A stretch of DNA of 64,000 bases from contig PYIU01000001.1 in NCBI GenBank assembly GCA_003415625.1, forward strand, positions 6,388,210 to 6,452,209, written 5' to 3'. This DNA is from Aquanectria penicillioides. Lineage: Eukaryota > Ascomycota > Sordariomycetes > Hypocreales > Nectriaceae. Under the pieces are notes generated by a model that was not told the origin of the DNA, made no database searches, and saw only the letters and a list, made by a program, of their open reading frames with translations. The translations under genes and the position numbers were made by a program. The stretch's first letter is position 1. Every line of letters begins with the position of its first letter. Shown in pieces: positions 1 to 11,256 of this stretch.

Positions 1-1193
1 TCGTTTTCGATCGTTGTGTTGTCTACTTCGTGGAGAATAAGATTTCGATGCTCGCCTCTGATGGAGGAGAAGCTCATGCGAATTGGAAGCTCAGGTCGGC
101 TTGTGACAAGGACCTTTACGGGCCGACAGTCTAGCCTGCCGATACGAGGGAACTGGTTGATGATGCCTTGAATATGCTCTTCTTGCTCACATTCGTCGAG
201 GGCGTCGATGACAATGACAAGGGGAATCTTGTTTTCATCTGAAATTTCAGACAGGGGCTCCAGGATGAGCTTCTCGAACTGCTCGCTGACAGTCTTGTCA
301 ACGATGCCTGGGTTGGCATCAATTGTGTTCTTCAAGTGAGGCACAAACAGGGGCTCGGACAGGGCAAGCTGAGCCGCAAGCGACGTGAAGAACTTGGAGA
401 CCTTTGTTCGATCGGCCTCTCCTCTTTTGAAAAAGAACGAAGCGCCTAGACGACCGGCTGCCGAATACTTCTGCGCAACGGTGCGAGATATCGTTGACTT
501 TCCCGTGCCTGCCATGCCGTTGAGCCAATATATGGGCTTGGAAGCAGGGTCATCGGCCCATTGCGATATGTCCCGGAGAATATCGACTCTGGTGTCTTTC
601 AAGCAAGTCGAGTTGTGCTCCTCGGCGTGCGAGTCAAAGCACGCTCCTTGAGCAACGGGGAGTTTCTGCAGAATCAACTTTTGCTCAATGTTGAGCAGAA
701 TGGCTCTGGTTTGCATCACGCAAGTGAGCCTCTCTATTCACTGTGGGGGGAAGCAAAATAAAAGTGTATCTTACGTCTGCTCAGCTTGCAGGATGAACGA
801 GATATTGGATGTGCACCTGATAACAACTTGTACGATTCTGTCAACCTCACGGCTCTGGAACGGCCACTTGAGGGCGCGGAGGCCAAACCGGCTCATTCTC
901 TTCCTCGAGCTCTGCGGCTCAAGCTTGGTCTGTAATGCTTCCAGCTGCAACATCGCATCCTTGGTCTCCGAGACGAGCTGCCCCTGCGACTGGAGCCTCA
1001 TGTCATTGGGCCGGCCGAGGAGCCCCTGGACACTGGCCGTGGCGTCCCTCAAGTTGCCGACCTCTCGCTGGACGCGGCCGATCTCGCCTTGGGCGCCCTT
1101 GACCTCCTTTGAGTACTGGAAACAAAGGGAAGTTACCTTGGCGGCCAAGTCAAGGACAGCGACGACGTTCGCGGCAAGCCCCAGCGCCTCCAT
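1..1193 (-). CDS. STAND/NACHT receptor (NLR-like), 5' part only
   Basis: This is the N-terminal part of a signal-transducing NTPase of the fungal NLR type; the gene runs off the left edge of the window. Exon 1 is 1193-775, the intron 774-706 (GTAAGA donor, CTCAC branch, CAG acceptor) and exon 2 starts at 705. The first ~140 residues (start MEALGLAANVVAVLDLAAKV) resemble the fungal N-terminal domain of STAND proteins, a helical module. A NACHT-type NTPase follows, with Walker A GMAGTGKST (near 495-525), Walker B VIVIDALDE (near 190-215) and a TSRPE sensor motif near 85-100. Family knowledge: such proteins sense non-self or stress and oligomerise, sometimes triggering regulated cell death. The C-terminal sensor repeats lie outside the window, so ligand class and intactness cannot be judged. 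Start: first in-frame ATG at the head of the domain. Confidence 0.85.
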
Positions 1194-1857
1194 GGTTGGA
1201 GCTTGGCGAGCTGATGACTCCGAGAGGACGAGTTGATCAGCAATAGACGCTCGAGGCGGCTATCGCAGGAGGCTGTAAGACCAAGGAGCCGGAACGAGGC
1301 GGACCCCGGCCACAGCCTGATGCAGCTGAGGAGGGGTCACCAGCTGTCCAACCAAGACTCGGCATCAAACATGCACTTCACTACATGAGGCGGAACTGGG
1401 ATACTTGTTGTTTGTGTGGGTGGGGAGGGCGATGTGCCCCGATCTTGCATTCTTTTCCCCATCGTGCAATCCATAAATGATGGAATTGCACGACCTTTTG
1501 GCCTCCTCGTTTTTTTTGGGCCTCTAGATATATAGATACGGTAAAGATAGCAAGACGGTGCTCGTCTTGCCCCAACTCAATGATCCCAACTTGAGTCCCC
1601 CCCACTCCCAAACGCCCTTCCATGCTCGACACCCCAGCCAAGGACATTAGAAATCGACCATAGTAGTACATATCCATCGTCACGAATACAGCTCCTCATT
1701 GCGTCAAACGTGCCCCGCTGTGTCCCGGGTCGTCCTGATTTGAACCCGTCCAGCCCTATAGACCTGATGTCTTTGATATCCGTCCCTGATTTCTTCATTT
1801 CGACTCTTTTGTATCGTGTCGAATTCTTCTTCCTCTTCTTCTTCCTCTTCTTCCCAT
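1194..1857. other. intergenic spacer between STAND gene and Nab2 gene
   Basis: This holds the promoter side of the STAND gene and the 3' flank of the Nab2-type gene, which are on the same strand. A CTT/TCT-rich tract lies at about 1823-1857, just past the Nab2 stop. Short ORFs are present but have no recognisable protein features. I see no RNA gene. Confidence 0.6.
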
Positions 1858-3411
1858 TTAACCAATAACCTCAGTGTCCTGCACAGGCTCCTGCTTCATC
1901 CCGTCATCCTCGGGCTTGATAAGCTCCTCACCAGCCTCATCATCCACAAACTTCCTGTCACTGACATGCTCGTCAGCTCCCGGAGCAGTCCAGACCTTAT
2001 CCTTGAATCCTCCTTGTTGACCCTCCTCGTGCGCAAAGGCACAGTTAGGGTTAAGGCATGGATTGAACCTGCACTTCGTCTTAACGTGTGTGAACTTGCA
2101 GTTGGCCGTTGTGCAGTCTGCGCCATTTCGGCACAATGGCATCGACGGGTGCTTGAAGGGACACCGAGGGTTCTGGCAGTTGGGGAAGAACTTGCAATCC
2201 TGCTCGCTCTGATGTGCAAGCCTGGCCGCTGGTGACGGATGTCGGCCAACACACTTGCGGTTCTTGCACGCTGCTCCAAAGGTACAGTTGTCGTTGATGT
2301 CAACGTTGACGCCTGGCGGAGCGGCCGGCGACTGATGGGCGAACTTGCAGTCCTTGTTGGTGCAGCTAAGGTTGTATTTGCAAACGCCCTCGTCGGGGCT
2401 GGCGCCTTCGCGCTTAGAGCCCGACATGTCAACGTCTTCACCTTCTCCCTCGCCGGCGGTCTGGTTGCCTTCTTGCTTGTTGTGGTTCTGATTCCGGCGG
2501 AAGTTGCTGCGGTTGGGGTCCTGGACCCGGTCAAAGAGGGACTTTCCGCCTCGGCGCTGGTTTCCGAAACCGCCTTGGTGGCCACCGTTGGCCATGAGTT
2601 GTTGTGATAGCTGGAACATCATCTGGTTCTGTTGCTCAAGCATAGCGACGAGCTCCATCTGGTTGGGCTGGCCGCCGTGCATCATCCATTGTTGCGCCTG
2701 AGGTCCGCCTGCAGCCATGCCGGCCAAGCCCGCCTGGATGTTAGCAGCTCGGTTGTTGTTGTTGTTGTTGTTGTTGTTGCGACCAACTCCACCTCGTCCT
2801 GAGCGGGGACCGGATGGCGGCGTACGGCCGTGAGTGTTGATGCGCTCGCTTCCGGTCTGTCCTCGGACGCGATGAAGAGCGCCATCGCTGGAGCGGTCCA
2901 TGGCCTTGTTCATCTGGCCGAACATGCGCTTATCTCGACCGCCACGGTTGTTGCCGTTGCGCATTGAGCGGGGGCCAGTGGGACTGTTGAAAATTAGTAA
3001 ATGGTGGCGCGGGATTGCGGAAACAAGAAAAACATACGCATTCAGTTCTGATGATTCGCCAGCAGCCATATCTGTGTCCATGTCACCGCCAGCTGCGCCA
3101 TCTTGGGGCGCACCGGCCATTGAGTCATTGCCACCGTTGAGTTGCCTGTTGAGCGTCTCGATCTGTTCGAACAACCATTTTGAGAACTCGAGGGTGCTAG
3201 GATCGTCGGGGCCAAGGCCGAGGAGGTCGCCAGATAGTTCTGATGCGATTTGTTCTTGGGTCTTGCCGTTGACAAGCATGAGGATGATGTACTCGGCGAG
3301 GGCAGAGTCGTCAGCACCGCCAGTTCCCCATCCGACCTCGACGAGCTTTGGCTGGATGGCGGCGGTGAGCGCATCCGCCAGGGGGGTGTTTAGGCTAACT
3401 TCGATGGACAT
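1858..3411 (-). CDS. NAB2: Nab2-type nuclear poly(A) RNA-binding protein
   Basis: The protein is about 499 residues from two exons, 3411-3038 and 2983-1858. The 54-bp intron 3037-2984 has GTATGT, a TTTACTAAT branch and CAG; its length is a multiple of three, so the frame also reads through it. The N-terminal ~110 residues resemble the PWI-like helical domain of Nab2. The middle is rich in Gly, Asn and Gln (an AAC run at about 2752-2779) and carries an RGG-like patch. The C-terminal half has five CCCH fingers of the Nab2 spacing C-x5-C-x4-C-x3-H (for example CKYNLSCTNKDCKFAH); the last one is C-x4-C. Known role of the family: binds poly(A), limits tail length and couples 3' processing to mRNA export. 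The start is the first ATG before the conserved N-terminal domain. Nothing looks broken. Confidence 0.9.
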   Translation of the reverse strand: MSIEVSLNTPLADALTAAIQPKLVEVGWGTGGADDSALAEYIILMLVNGKTQEQIASELSGDLLGLGPDDPSTLEFSKWLFEQIETLNRQLNGGNDSMAGAPQDGAAGGDMDTDMAAGESSELNAYVFLVSAIPRHHLLIFNSPTGPRSMRNGNNRGGRDKRMFGQMNKAMDRSSDGALHRVRGQTGSERINTHGRTPPSGPRSGRGGVGRNNNNNNNNNRAANIQAGLAGMAAGGPQAQQWMMHGGQPNQMELVAMLEQQNQMMFQLSQQLMANGGHQGGFGNQRRGGKSLFDRVQDPNRSNFRRNQNHNKQEGNQTAGEGEGEDVDMSGSKREGASPDEGVCKYNLSCTNKDCKFAHQSPAAPPGVNVDINDNCTFGAACKNRKCVGRHPSPAARLAHQSEQDCKFFPNCQNPRCPFKHPSMPLCRNGADCTTANCKFTHVKTKCRFNPCLNPNCAFAHEEGQQGGFKDKVWTAPGADEHVSDRKFVDDEAGEELIKPEDDGMKQEPVQDTEVIG

Positions 3412-4976
3412 TTTGAAGATTTGTGTGGTTTGCGAAAGGGTCGATGACTTGGGTGGCGGGATAGGATTGCCGCAAGCCTTGCCGACACTTGGGCTTCAAG
3501 GACGCGTTGTTTGCAGCGGCAGCAATTCGCGTCGCGTGGGGCAAAGTCGATCGCAGTCTCGCGGGGATGATTTACGCAGGTTCGCGCAGCCTCGTCGGTC
3601 GCGAGATGTCGGGTCGTCTCACGGAGCGATGATATCAAACAAGCTTTGAAGTAGTTGAGTTGAGGTGGTAAAGCTCTGCCTGCGTCACGGAGAAGTCGAA
3701 AAAGAATGGGTCAGATGGGTCACGTGACGCAAGTCTATTGTTCGACCGTGGCTAAGATTACCGCTTGGTACGCGACGGGCTAAGCTATCTTTGTGATTCG
3801 CGGTCAAGGGGGGAACGGAACGTGATTGCTCAGCGCTCAGGTAATAATAAGGGTCTCGAGGCCTTTGGGCGTCGACGAAGGCGAGACGGAGTTATTGTTT
3901 GGACGGACGGAAGAAAGCTGGCGAAATCTTGGCCCGTTTACGTGTTTCGTCACCACGGCTAGAACATTCTCGGTGACTGGCGAATCCAGCGGGCTCGCCC
4001 ACCGATGGCATCCTGATCTCGTGCCTACCAGTGGCTTGTCGTGATTGAGTGGTCGGAATATTATTAATAAGCCCCTTCCCTAGTCAACGACAGCCGTCAT
4101 TCATTCATTCGCTCAGCTGCCTCAGCTGCTTATTAGCACTCACTGCCTTTCTCTGGTTGACTCATGAACCCATTTGCACCGCATCGCATTTAGAAGATCT
4201 GACAAAGACGGAAGATAAAAATAAGGTTCGCTCGCTCCGAGGCAGCCCATGCATGGGAATCGCTTTGATTATATACGACGGTTCAATCACTCCGCCCAGT
4301 CAATTTCGGAGACAGAAAACGGGTTCTTGGCAACCCCAGACTGCTGCGTTGCCCCCCCAGGCCGTCCCGTCCCCAAAGGCCCGAAAGAGTGAAGCCTGCG
4401 ATGGAATGAGGCGGCCATAGTAATGCATCCCCTGTCGCGTCTCGGCACTTTCTTGACCCTCCCCCTTTGTCGCCATCAGCCTCTAGTCCCCTCCTAGGCT
4501 CGCTCGTAGGGCAGACGGGATCCCTTCACAAAGGGCTTCCGAGAGGCTTCTAAAGGGGACTGGCTTTCGGGTGGAGACCCTTGAGATGGCGATGGGCTTT
4601 CCCATGCCTTGCTTTTGCTTAGAATCCGTCAGGGGCCCCTATTCTATTTTTCATTTGTCCTGCCCGGGTGTGGCAACAAGGCCCGCACACACGAAGCAGG
4701 ACGAGCAGATGATTGCCGGCACTAGTGCAATTGAACGATGGTGCTCATACCTGACTGAATCATGGCATTGGTGCACTAATAATGGCAGTGAAGGCCTGTC
4801 AAGATTTTCTGGGAGGTTTGATGGTGGCTCCGCTACTCATTTATCTGGAGTTGTAGCCAAAGTAAATGAAGGCACAGTGCGTGATGCATGCTTACTCGGT
4901 CCGCCCCAAAAGTTGATGTGCATTGTCACAAAATTTCATCCTTCCAACCTAACAGGCAGACAAAATATCTCAAAAG

Positions 4977-5015
4977 CTCATGCTCATGCTCATGCTCGTG
5001 CTCTTGCTCATCCCT
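4977..5015. repeat. CATGCT hexamer microsatellite
   Basis: Imperfect tandem copies of GCTCAT/GCTCGT units run from about 4977 to 5015. The tract is non-coding and of no evident function. Confidence 0.8.
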
Positions 5016-6432
5016 TCCCCATGCCTATGCCCATATGCTCCATAATAAGCTGACATAGTCAGAGAGGTATCCGCGGGACCCAGTTGCCAGGCATGGGGCG
5101 GCTCCCAAGCTTGGTTGTCGACTGGGTTCGGGCTCCAAAAACAGCTTCTGAGCCGGAGCATGTTATGATCAATCGATGACGGCTCGAGGATCAACGGCGA
5201 TGCGCAGAGCAGATCAGTCCCCGTGTGGACCGGGCGATGCACGCGTGATTGGGCCACGGGCGTCAGCCTTTGTCGACTGTTCGTATGATGATTTCCTTGT
5301 CGATGTGCCCGAACGGGCTGCCGCAGAGTCATGTGTGATTTATCAATGCGGTGACTAGGTCTCAAGTGGGACGGACGGCTGTGGGCTCGTTGGATGGGAA
5401 TGGCGGACGTGCTCCTCAGGGCTTTCCAACTTGGCTATACCTTAAAACCTAATTAGAGGAGCTGAGGATGTGATGGATGGGTTTTCGAGGCGAGGTGTCA
5501 CCAACATGCATACAATAAAGCCGAAACCAAGCATGCCATACTGTAGTACATACATACATAGTACGGACAAACACATAGGCCACAGCAAAAGGAAAATAGG
5601 CGGCCTGCAGCAGCCCACAGCAGCCCACAGCAGCACATCAGTCCAGAATGAGCCCCCCCAGCCAGCGGTAAATGAAGAAATGTGACTGTTCTCGGCCCTT
5701 GTTCCTGTTGGTGCTTATGGGCTGCGTCAAGTCACGGCGGTAGGCGGCCACTCAGCAACCAGCAGTGTCCACCACAGGCTCGATCAACCCCGTATCCATA
5801 CGTTCTCAGCGCTGGTCGTGGACGGCGACTAATAAACGGCTCACTGCTGCAGGCCGCCGCCGCGCATCGGCAATTGAGCCACCGTAGAGCCCTGAGGCCC
5901 TAATAAACATGATGTTGAGGCTTCTAAACCACCCGATCTACCCCTCCTGCCCCCCTCCTCCACTCATTTGACACCTTCATCCTCGTCGGTGGCCGCACGC
6001 GCATCCATCCACCCTGGGCTTCTCTCTGTCCATGTGTAGGTACGGAGTACAGCAGGTATATACATGTATCCATACACTTTGCTAGCTACCCGTCCCCAGC
6101 CGTCCCCACTGACGCCAACGTGAGCCCCAGCCCGCCCCAAGCCCGTCAGTTACATTTATAGCACCAGGGCTGAGACCGCAAGCTCGTTCTGAAGCTCGTG
6201 GGTCTGTGGGATTCGTCCTGTGCTTCTACCTGCTGCAAGCCCGCAAGCCCTACGGCCAAAGCTTCAAACAAGCCTGCTCCTTGGTTGCCCAACTGCGGCA
6301 TCCTGACATTTCCCGCTTCCTGCGCCATCCCGGTCACAAGCTGCTCAGCCTGCGCCCCGACGCGAGTGCGCGAGCAAAGTGAACCTAGCTAGCCAGCCAT
6401 CTAGCAGCGAGTGAGCCAGTGAGCCAGCAAGC

Positions 6433-6473
6433 AAGAAAGCAACCAAGCAACCAAGCAACCAAGCAACCAAGCA
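6433..6473. repeat. CAAGCAAC tandem repeat
   Basis: About five 8-bp CAAGCAAC-like units lie in the gene-free region, preceded by looser CAGT/GAGC repeats. The tract is a simple-sequence array. Confidence 0.85.
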
Positions 6474-6994
6474 CACCCACCCGTCGTGTTACGCTACACT
6501 ACGCTGCGCTACGGTAGCTCGCCATCCAGCATTGGCGACGCAACAAGCCAAAGCAACAACAAGCATCAAGCATCAAGCAACGAGCAGCAGGCGATCGACT
6601 GCGACTGCGACTCGCGGCTGCAATCATCGGACGGTCCAGTGATAGCCTGCCTTGGCACCCTACCAACCTCCCCCGCCTTGGTTGTGTGCAAACCGTCCCT
6701 CGCCCATCTTTTTTTTCTTGTTTGACGGACGTGTAACGTAACGTCGGCATCTTGTCCAACATCACCCATCACCGTCCGGCAATCCATGCTGTCGTCGCCT
6801 CCTCCTCCTCCTCCTCCCGCTATTCCTGCTGCTCCTCGTCCTCGGCCTCACCTCACCACTCTCTCTGATTTTCCCTGGAACGGAACAGCACACTAAGCTC
6901 GGGCTTTACGCACTGGGCACCACCCAGGCTCCAGGATCTTGCTCTTGCAGATCCCACCATTTGCATCCTTCGAATCTGCTGCTGCCATCCTGCG

Positions 6995-7013
6995 TGCTCC
7001 ATACCCATCCATT

Positions 7014-7047
<34 letters not shown>

Positions 7048-7065
7048 ATACCCAATACCCATACT
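6995..7065. repeat. CCCATA hexamer microsatellite
   Basis: About ten copies of CCCATA, some degenerate (CCCAATA), lie about 360 bp upstream of the hexosaminidase ATG. Variation in copy number could alter promoter spacing; that is inference. Confidence 0.9.
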
Positions 7066-7419
7066 TCCCTTCCCTTAACCGCCACCCCCCGAGCCTCCCG
7101 TGGCTGGGCCCTTGCATGGGATCCCATCCAATAAATCTTACATACGACGGGTCAAGGCTCCAAACATCCACCAAGCCCTGTCTTGAGCGATCCCCAAGAC
7201 ACGGCCCTCTCTTATTTAACTAGGCTCCTGTGCCACCACCTCTGTCTGTTTGCATTTTGCATACCCGTTCGCGGATCTTCTCAATACGCTCTTCACTCTT
7301 TTACCTTGTGTGTCTGTGTGTTGATAATATTGGATTTCATATTCGAGATTTCTTTTTTTTTTTTTTCCTTTTCCTTTTATATCCTTTTCGTTCATTGAGA
7401 TCTGCGACCCTCCCCTGCC

Positions 7420-9311
7420 ATGTGGTCCAAGACTATCCTGGCCACGGCGGCCCTCGCCTTCGGCCCCGTCAACGCCCTGTGGCCCGTCCCCCAAAGCATC
7501 TCCACTGGAGAGAAAGTGCTCTTCATTGACCAAACCGCCAAAGTTACTTACAACGGGCAAGCTGTACGCTGGATTCCTCCTGGTGCCTCTGGTGATTCTT
7601 GTGGTGTGCTGTGCGATGCTGAGACGTTATTTGATAAACAGATTTCCTATACTTATGGCTACGCCGCCGCTAGCGGCTCCAACTTCAGCAGCAAGGACAT
7701 CGTCCAGTCCGGTGTGTCGCGTGCCTTCAAGGCCATCTTCGATGACAACTATGTTCCCTGGAAGCTTCGCGAGCGCAACTCCGACTTCGAGCCCGACACC
7801 GGCGGCAAGTCCAAGACCTTCATCAAGACAATCGAAATCACACAGACCGAGAAGGACGATGCTAGCGTCTTCAAACCTCTCGCCGGCCAGGTCGACGAGT
7901 CCTACTCCCTAACCGTTTCCGAGGCCGGCAAGGTCGTCATCAAGGCCAAGTCGTCCACCGGTGTCCTGCACGGACTCGAGTCCTTCTCCCAGCTCTTCTT
8001 CAAGCACAGCTCCGGCACCTTCTGGTACACCGCGGAGGCCCCCGTCTCCATTGAAGACAAGCCCAAGTACCCCCACCGAGGCATCCTGCTCGATGTTGCC
8101 CGTTCGTGGTTCGAGGTTGCCGATATCAAGCGCACCATTGACGCCATGGCCTGGACCAAGATGAACCGCCTCCACCTCCACATCACTGATTCCCAGTCGT
8201 GGCCCCTTGAGATCCCTGCCTTGCCCAAGCTGGCCGAGAAGGGAGCCTACCGCAAGGGTCTCTCTTACTCCCCCAAGGATATTAAGGACATTTATGAGTA
8301 CGGTGTCCAGCGTGGTGTTGAGATCATCATGGAAATCGACATGCCCGGCCACATTGGTGTTGTCGATCTCGCTTACAAGGACCTCATTGTCGCTTACAAC
8401 GAGAAGCCTTACCAGTTCTGGTGTGCCGAGCCTCCTTGCGGTGCCTTCCGTCTGAACAGCACCGCCGTCTACAAGTTCCTCGACACCCTCTTTGCCGACC
8501 TTTTCCCTCGCATTTCTCCCTACACTGCTTACTTCCACACCGGTGGTGACGAGCTCAACGCCAATGACTCCCGCCTCGACCCCGGCATCCAGTCCAACGA
8601 CACCAAGGTTTTGACCCCTCTCCTGCAGAAGTTCATCGACTACACCCACGGCAAGGTCCGAAAGGCCGGCCTGACCCCATTCGTCTGGGAGGAGATGGTT
8701 ACCACCTGGAACATGACTCTCGGCAAGGACGTCGTCATCCAGTCGTGGCTCGGTGGAGGCGCTGTCAAGGATCTGGCCGAGGCTGGCCACAAGGTCATTG
8801 ACAGCGACTACAACTTCTGGGTAAGCAACAGATTCTGACTTCTTTCAAAAGATGGACCCGCAGGCTAACAAAACTATTGCAGTACCTCGACTGCGGTCGT
8901 GGCCAGTGGCTCAACTTTGACAACGGCGAATCCTTCCAGAGCTTCTACCCCTTCGCCGATTGGTGCGGTCCCGCCAAGAGCTGGCGCCTAATCTACGCTC
9001 ACGACCCCGCTGCCGGCCTCGATGCGGAGGCTGCCAAGAACGTTCTCGGTGGCGAGGTTGCCGTGTGGACCGAGACCATCGACAACTCCAACCTGGACAC
9101 TCTTGTCTGGCCCCGAGCCGCCGCCGCCGGTGAGGTTCTCTGGTCTGGACGACAGGACGCCTCGGGCCAGAACCGATCGCAGTTCGACGCTGCACCCCGT
9201 CTGGCCGAGTTCCGTGAGCGTTTGTTGGCCCGTGGTGTCCGCGCCTCGCCTGTCCAGATGCCCTTCTGCACCCAGGGCAATGCGACTGAGTGCGCCATGG
9301 TTTACTCTTAA
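7420..9311 (+). CDS. secreted beta-N-acetylhexosaminidase (GH20)
   Basis: The enzyme hydrolyses terminal GlcNAc from chitobiose and chitin oligomers. It is a family-20 glycosidase of about 583 residues, the usual fungal length. Exons are 7420-7563, 7642-8820 and 8883-9311. The first intron (7564-7641, GTACGC...AACAG) is 78 bp, so the frame stays open through it; removing it gives the family-like TYNGQA-ISYTYGY junction. The second intron (8821-8882) is GTAAGC...GCAG. The N-terminus (MWSKTILATAALAF...) is a signal peptide cleaved near NALWP. The GH20 catalytic acid pair lies in HTGGDE (about 8536-8553), preceded by the barrel motifs RGILLDVAR, LHLHITDSQSWP and MEIDMPGH. Several N-x-S/T sites are present. 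Expected roles are chitin scavenging, wall turnover or mycoparasitism. The frame is intact and GC-rich at third positions. Confidence 0.95.
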
Positions 9312-11256
9312 TTGGACGATGTAGATGGTTATCCGACTTGTTGATTTGATCTTCATACTGTACATACTTTGGGCATTTTTCATACAAAAGAAGCAATATT
9401 CTCAAGTTAAAATATTTTTTTTTAAATCAAAGAGATGAACTAACTCCCTTGTGCTGCCAGTTGTGATATGATGTTAAAATGAAGAATGCGAGTTCCTGGG
9501 GACGTTGCGGAACGGAGATGAACCGGGTCCCGGGGCGGGGACGTCGGCCCCGACAAAGTGGAGTGGGCATCAGTGCCACCCCCGGACGGAGGCTCGAGTT
9601 TCGCCGTGGGGCCGGTTGTGTGTGTGTGAGTGTGTGTGTGTGCCACCCCGTCTTCGATCTGGGGTTCTGCCGGTTCTACGCTAGCTCGCTTGGTGGGCGG
9701 CCAATGTCGACTACTATTTCTCATCGAGAAGGTCAGTCGGCGCTCCGCGGGGCCCGGCGTTGCAGTCCAGCTCCGCATGTGACGAGCTGAATCCGTACCA
9801 CATCTCCGACCGTCATTGGGGGGGGTTGGGCGATGCCATTGGGCTCGCGCCCTTGGAGGGCTCGTCTTCTTTTCGTTTTCGCTCTAGCGAGCTCTCTTTA
9901 CTATGTGCCGTGCCTCGAATCCGGGGAAGCCCGGGGCGGTGGGTGATTCGCCCAGTGAACAGCGACTCCGTACACCGTAGGTGGTCTGATGCCATCGCAG
10001 ATTCAGGCGGAGCATCCGCACGGAGTCTTTGCCTACCCCACACACATGCGAGGGCGAACAACGCGACGGGTCCGGTATTTGTAAAGATGCGATGAGGATA
10101 TTCATGTGAGCAAGGGATCGAGTTTGGGAAATCGTGGCGCGGCGCGTTGTTCCTATTGGGGAATCCTAGTCGTGTCTGTCTATCCGTACGTTTGGCGTCC
10201 AAACCCACACGTTTGCTGTCCTTATGGTTTCACGTTGGTCCTTGTGTATCCTCTGCGTCTGAGTTACCCAGGACAGCCAAATTTCTATTTTTCTTAACCT
10301 TTTTACGCGCTTCCTCCTCCCAGAGGCGGCTATATCTTGTGTTTCTTTTCCGTTGATGCTTACGCCAGTCAAAGTTACGTGCGGCTCTAAGCAACGTGTG
10401 TCAGCTTTTCGACTTCACAACACCTTTTTTTTTTTTGGCACTATCGACACTTACACGCAAGCGAGACCAACAACGCGAATGGGCGCCTCCGCTTCACACA
10501 ATGCCTACATGCGTACATCCACAAGCAGCTGCATGGCGACGCAGGGTCAACAAACAAAACTCCTTCAGCGTCAATCGCCCAGCTCTCCTCCACACCCACC
10601 CCTCATCCCTGCGCTATTCCCCTCCAGCATCACCACCCCCCCCCCCCCCCCTGCGCCTCGGCAAACGTTCCTGCGACCAATGTTTGCCCCAGCTAAAGCA
10701 TCTGAAAGTGACGTCCTCGAAGGGAGTTCGCCCCCTCATCCATCTGGTCCTTTGACCCCTCCTCCTGCTACCGACAAGTTGCGGCCTGCCCTGCTGCGTT
10801 CTCAAACGGGTAATCGGTTCGCCCTGGCGGCTCCGTTCTTACCACCACCCTCCGCTGCGACGGACTGTGATGTGCGGTGTTTCTTATTCGCATCGGCTGC
10901 AATTGGTTGGCCGGCATGAGCCCACGACAGGGCTTTTTCTTGAGTTTTCGAACCTGGAGCCGGGATTTGCCTTGTGACCGACGATGCGCGAGGATATTCC
11001 CGTGGAATTTATATGGTTGAGGCGTCCTGTCGCTGCGCTGTGTTGGCTCTCCGCTCGAAACCGGCAGCACTACATATTGGCACTTTAGTCGACGTATTGT
11101 CCCATCACGTCGGGCGAGAATCTATAAAACTAGTATTTCACCCCGTTCAAGGTTCAATTGATCAAGCACTCTTCATATCTTTGTATACTTTCCCCCTCCC
11201 TTCCCCCCTATACTTGTCTGTTGTATTCGCCCCCTGTCGCCCACCGGTCCCTCACA
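9312..11256. other. intergenic region upstream of P450
   Basis: This holds the 3' flank of the hexosaminidase gene (AT-rich end near 9355-9435), a TG-rich tract near 9618-9642, a C17 run near 10637 and the promoter of the P450 gene. ORFs here, such as the one starting near 10353, are low-complexity and match no family I recognise. Confidence 0.5.
11122..11129 (+). promoter_or_regulatory. candidate TATA box of the P450 gene
   Basis: A CTATAAAA element lies about 130 bp before the ATG at 11257 and is followed by a CT-rich leader (about 11185-11215). The position is plausible for an inducible fungal promoter. No start-site data are available. Confidence 0.4.

Larger units (their letters stand above)
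3412..7419. other. 4-kb gene-free region upstream of hexosaminidase and Nab2
   Basis: This is the divergent spacer between the Nab2 gene (-) and the hexosaminidase gene (+). I find no ORF with recognisable protein features on either strand. It contains several microsatellites, annotated separately, an ACATACATACATAG patch near 5551 and a CAGCAGCCCA direct repeat near 5608. A pyrimidine-rich stretch (T15 near 7352) sits about 60 bp before the hexosaminidase ATG and fits a fungal 5' leader. A long regulatory region or a non-coding transcript is possible but cannot be shown from sequence alone. Confidence 0.5.

Noticed and set aside
1727..1760. tRNA B-box-like GGGTTCAAATC on the minus strand
   Set aside because: No matching A box or cloverleaf-forming arms are present at the right distance.
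1896..2585. 229-codon minus-strand ORF
   Set aside because: It overlaps the zinc-finger half of the Nab2-type gene in another frame; the product is Thr/Ser/Ala-rich without motifs.
7909..8790. 293-codon minus-strand ORF
   Set aside because: It is antisense to the GH20 gene; biased third positions of the sense frame create long antisense frames. The product is low-complexity Gly/Val/Asp sequence.
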